A DNA stretch of 64,000 nucleotides. It comes from Burkholderia pyrrocinia. GTDB lineage: Bacteria > Pseudomonadota > Gammaproteobacteria > Burkholderiales > Burkholderiaceae. The stretch covers positions 2,480,001-2,544,000 of the forward strand of contig NZ_CP011504.1 of assembly GCF_001028665.1 (NCBI RefSeq), read 5' to 3'. Positions 63,067 to 64,000 of this stretch are shown piece after piece; position 1 is the first letter of the stretch, and the number at the start of each line of letters is the position of its first letter. The notes under the pieces were generated by a model. That model saw only the letters and a program-made list of their open reading frames with translations. It did not search any database and was not told the origin of the DNA. Made by a program: the position numbers and the translations under genes.

Positions 63067-63828
63067 TTATGCGGCCCGGACCAGCGCCGCGTCGTGCGCG
63101 GCATCGTCATGCTGCACGGCCGCTTCGCCGATCGCGCCGCCGACGAGGATCACGGCCGGGCTGCCGAGCCGCGCTTCGTCGATGCCGCGCGCGAGCGTGC
63201 CGAGCGTGCCGGTCCAGCGGCGCTCGTCGGGCGTGCCGGCCCATTGCACGGCCGCTGCCGGCGTCGACGCCGGCAGCGCGGCGAGCAGGCCCGCCGCAAT
63301 GCTGTCGACGCGGCTCATCCCCATATAGATCGCGAGCGTGGTGCCGGTTGCCGCGAGTCGCGACCAGTCGGGTTCGCCGTGGTCCTGCCGGTGCGCGGTG
63401 ACGAACGTGACGCCCTGGCAGTGCTCGCGGTGCGTGAGCGAGATGCCGAGGCTCGCGGCGGCCGCGAATCCCGACGAGATGCCGTTGACGATCTCCACGG
63501 GAATCGCGGCGGCGCGCAGCGTCGCGAGTTCTTCGCCGGCGCGCCCGAACAGCAGTGCGTCGCCGCCTTTCACGCGTACCACGTGCGCGCCGCGCTGCGC
63601 GTAGCGGCGCATCAGCCGCTCGATGAACGCCTGCGGCGTGGAGCGGCAGCCGCCGCGCTTGCCGACGCGGATCACACGCGCCTGCGGCGCGAGTTCGACG
63701 ATGCCGGGCGCGACGAGATCGTCGAGCAGCAGCACGTCGGCGGCGGCCAGCGCCTTCACGGCCTTCAGCGTAAGGAGATCGGGATCGCCGGGGCCGGCGC
63801 CCAGCAGCGTGACTTTGCCAGTCGTCAT
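63067..63828 (-). CDS. cobA: Uroporphyrinogen-III C-methyltransferase (siroheme synthesis)
   Basis: S-adenosylmethionine-dependent methyltransferase making precorrin-2 for siroheme, the cofactor of assimilatory nitrite and sulfite reductases; 253 aa, a single-domain CobA/SUMT. Motifs: L-L-G-A-G-P-G-D-P-D-L-L-T-L-K, V-R-V-K-G-G-D-A-L-L-F-G-R-A-G-E-E and G-I-S-S-G. The ATG at 63828 is preferred to one 12 bp earlier. In another frame an ORF from the window edge ends with a TGA overlapping this ATG (63825-63827), possibly the upstream nitrate-assimilation gene's end. The position next to nasT-nasS fits a nitrite-reductase cofactor role. Confidence 0.95.
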   Translation of the reverse strand: MTTGKVTLLGAGPGDPDLLTLKAVKALAAADVLLLDDLVAPGIVELAPQARVIRVGKRGGCRSTPQAFIERLMRRYAQRGAHVVRVKGGDALLFGRAGEELATLRAAAIPVEIVNGISSGFAAAASLGISLTHREHCQGVTFVTAHRQDHGEPDWSRLAATGTTLAIYMGMSRVDSIAAGLLAALPASTPAAAVQWAGTPDERRWTGTLGTLARGIDEARLGSPAVILVGGAIGEAAVQHDDAAHDAALVRAA

Positions 63829-63840
63829 GTCGTGTTCCAT

Positions 63841-64000
63841 TGCCGCGTGCGTGCGGCCGTCGATAGCGCGTTTCTGCGCGGCGGCGGCGGGCGGTCGAAA
63901 CAGTCCGACATCCGGCCGTGCCGCGCACGGGAGGGACGCCGTTGTCCTGAGGGGCCCGTCGCGATCGACGGGCATGGTTTGCGGGGACTGCCCACCGGCG
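63841..64000 (-). other. Window edge upstream of cobA
   Basis: 160 bp with no identifiable gene. All three minus-strand frames are open for most of the stretch, so the 3' end of an upstream minus-strand gene (a nitrate assimilation gene would fit) could be here, but none of the translations looks like a known C-terminus. Confidence 0.3.

Overview
The window is a GC-rich (roughly two-thirds G+C), densely coded stretch typical of a Burkholderia chromosome, most likely of the Burkholderia cepacia complex. The support is the complete three-subunit FAD-dependent glucose dehydrogenase with the subunit sizes known from B. cepacia (168, 539 and 425 aa), a DUF3331 protein, a phenylacetate gene cluster with a PaaR-type palindrome, many LysR regulators, and codon use strongly biased to G/C in third positions. 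The mix of accessory metabolism, transport and regulators suggests a secondary chromosome (inference). I saw no rRNA, tRNA, insertion sequence, prophage or CRISPR array.

Layout. 1-7.6 kb: a LysR regulator missing one base, a small winged-helix protein, an outer-membrane beta-barrel protein, the Mg2+-importing P-type ATPase mgtA with a long structured leader and a proline-rich upstream ORF, and a subtilisin-like lipoprotein protease. 7.6-11.5 kb: a solitary glutamate/aspartate-type binding protein, a Bcr/CflA-like exporter, an acetyltransferase and a lipoprotein. 11.7-20 kb: a periplasmic defence and peptidoglycan pair, bacterial alpha-2-macroglobulin plus PBP1C. 20.3-25.6 kb: FAD-glucose dehydrogenase gamma-alpha-beta, DoxX and a porin. 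25.6-31 kb: an isochorismatase-like hydrolase, an MHS transporter plus M20 amidohydrolase unit divergent from its LysR regulator, ppnP and a small secreted protein. 31.4-35.1 kb: a ClC channel with CBS domains, a MarR regulator and an HPP/CBS membrane protein; both transcription units carry the same 15-bp operator-like site. 35.3-41.2 kb: two LysR genes, a coiled-coil membrane protein with a binding-protein/LysM fusion, and a Ca2+/H+ antiporter. 41.7-45.5 kb: phenylacetate catabolism (paaH, paaK, an enoyl-CoA hydratase). 45.6-53.8 kb: MarC, an aldo/keto reductase, a CPBP protease, a VC0807-like protein, acetyltransferases, DUF3331, and a MocR regulator next to a heptanucleotide tandem repeat. 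54-58.5 kb: an HtrA-like protease, then an MFS exporter preceded by a classic-looking attenuator (a 16-codon Val/Arg leader peptide and a terminator), DUF4303 and an FAH-family hydrolase. 58.6-64 kb: an AraC regulator, a YkgJ protein, a uracil-DNA glycosylase-like protein, and nitrate-assimilation regulators nasT-nasS downstream of siroheme cobA.

The most notable signals are regulatory: the Val/Arg leader-peptide attenuator in front of an MFS exporter (55709-55811), the MgtL-like proline ORF in a ~540-nt mgtA leader, the shared MarR operator tying a ClC channel to an HPP/CBS protein, and a 7-bp tandem repeat between divergent genes at 52207-52302. All functional statements rest on reading translated sequence and recalling families; no database search was run.
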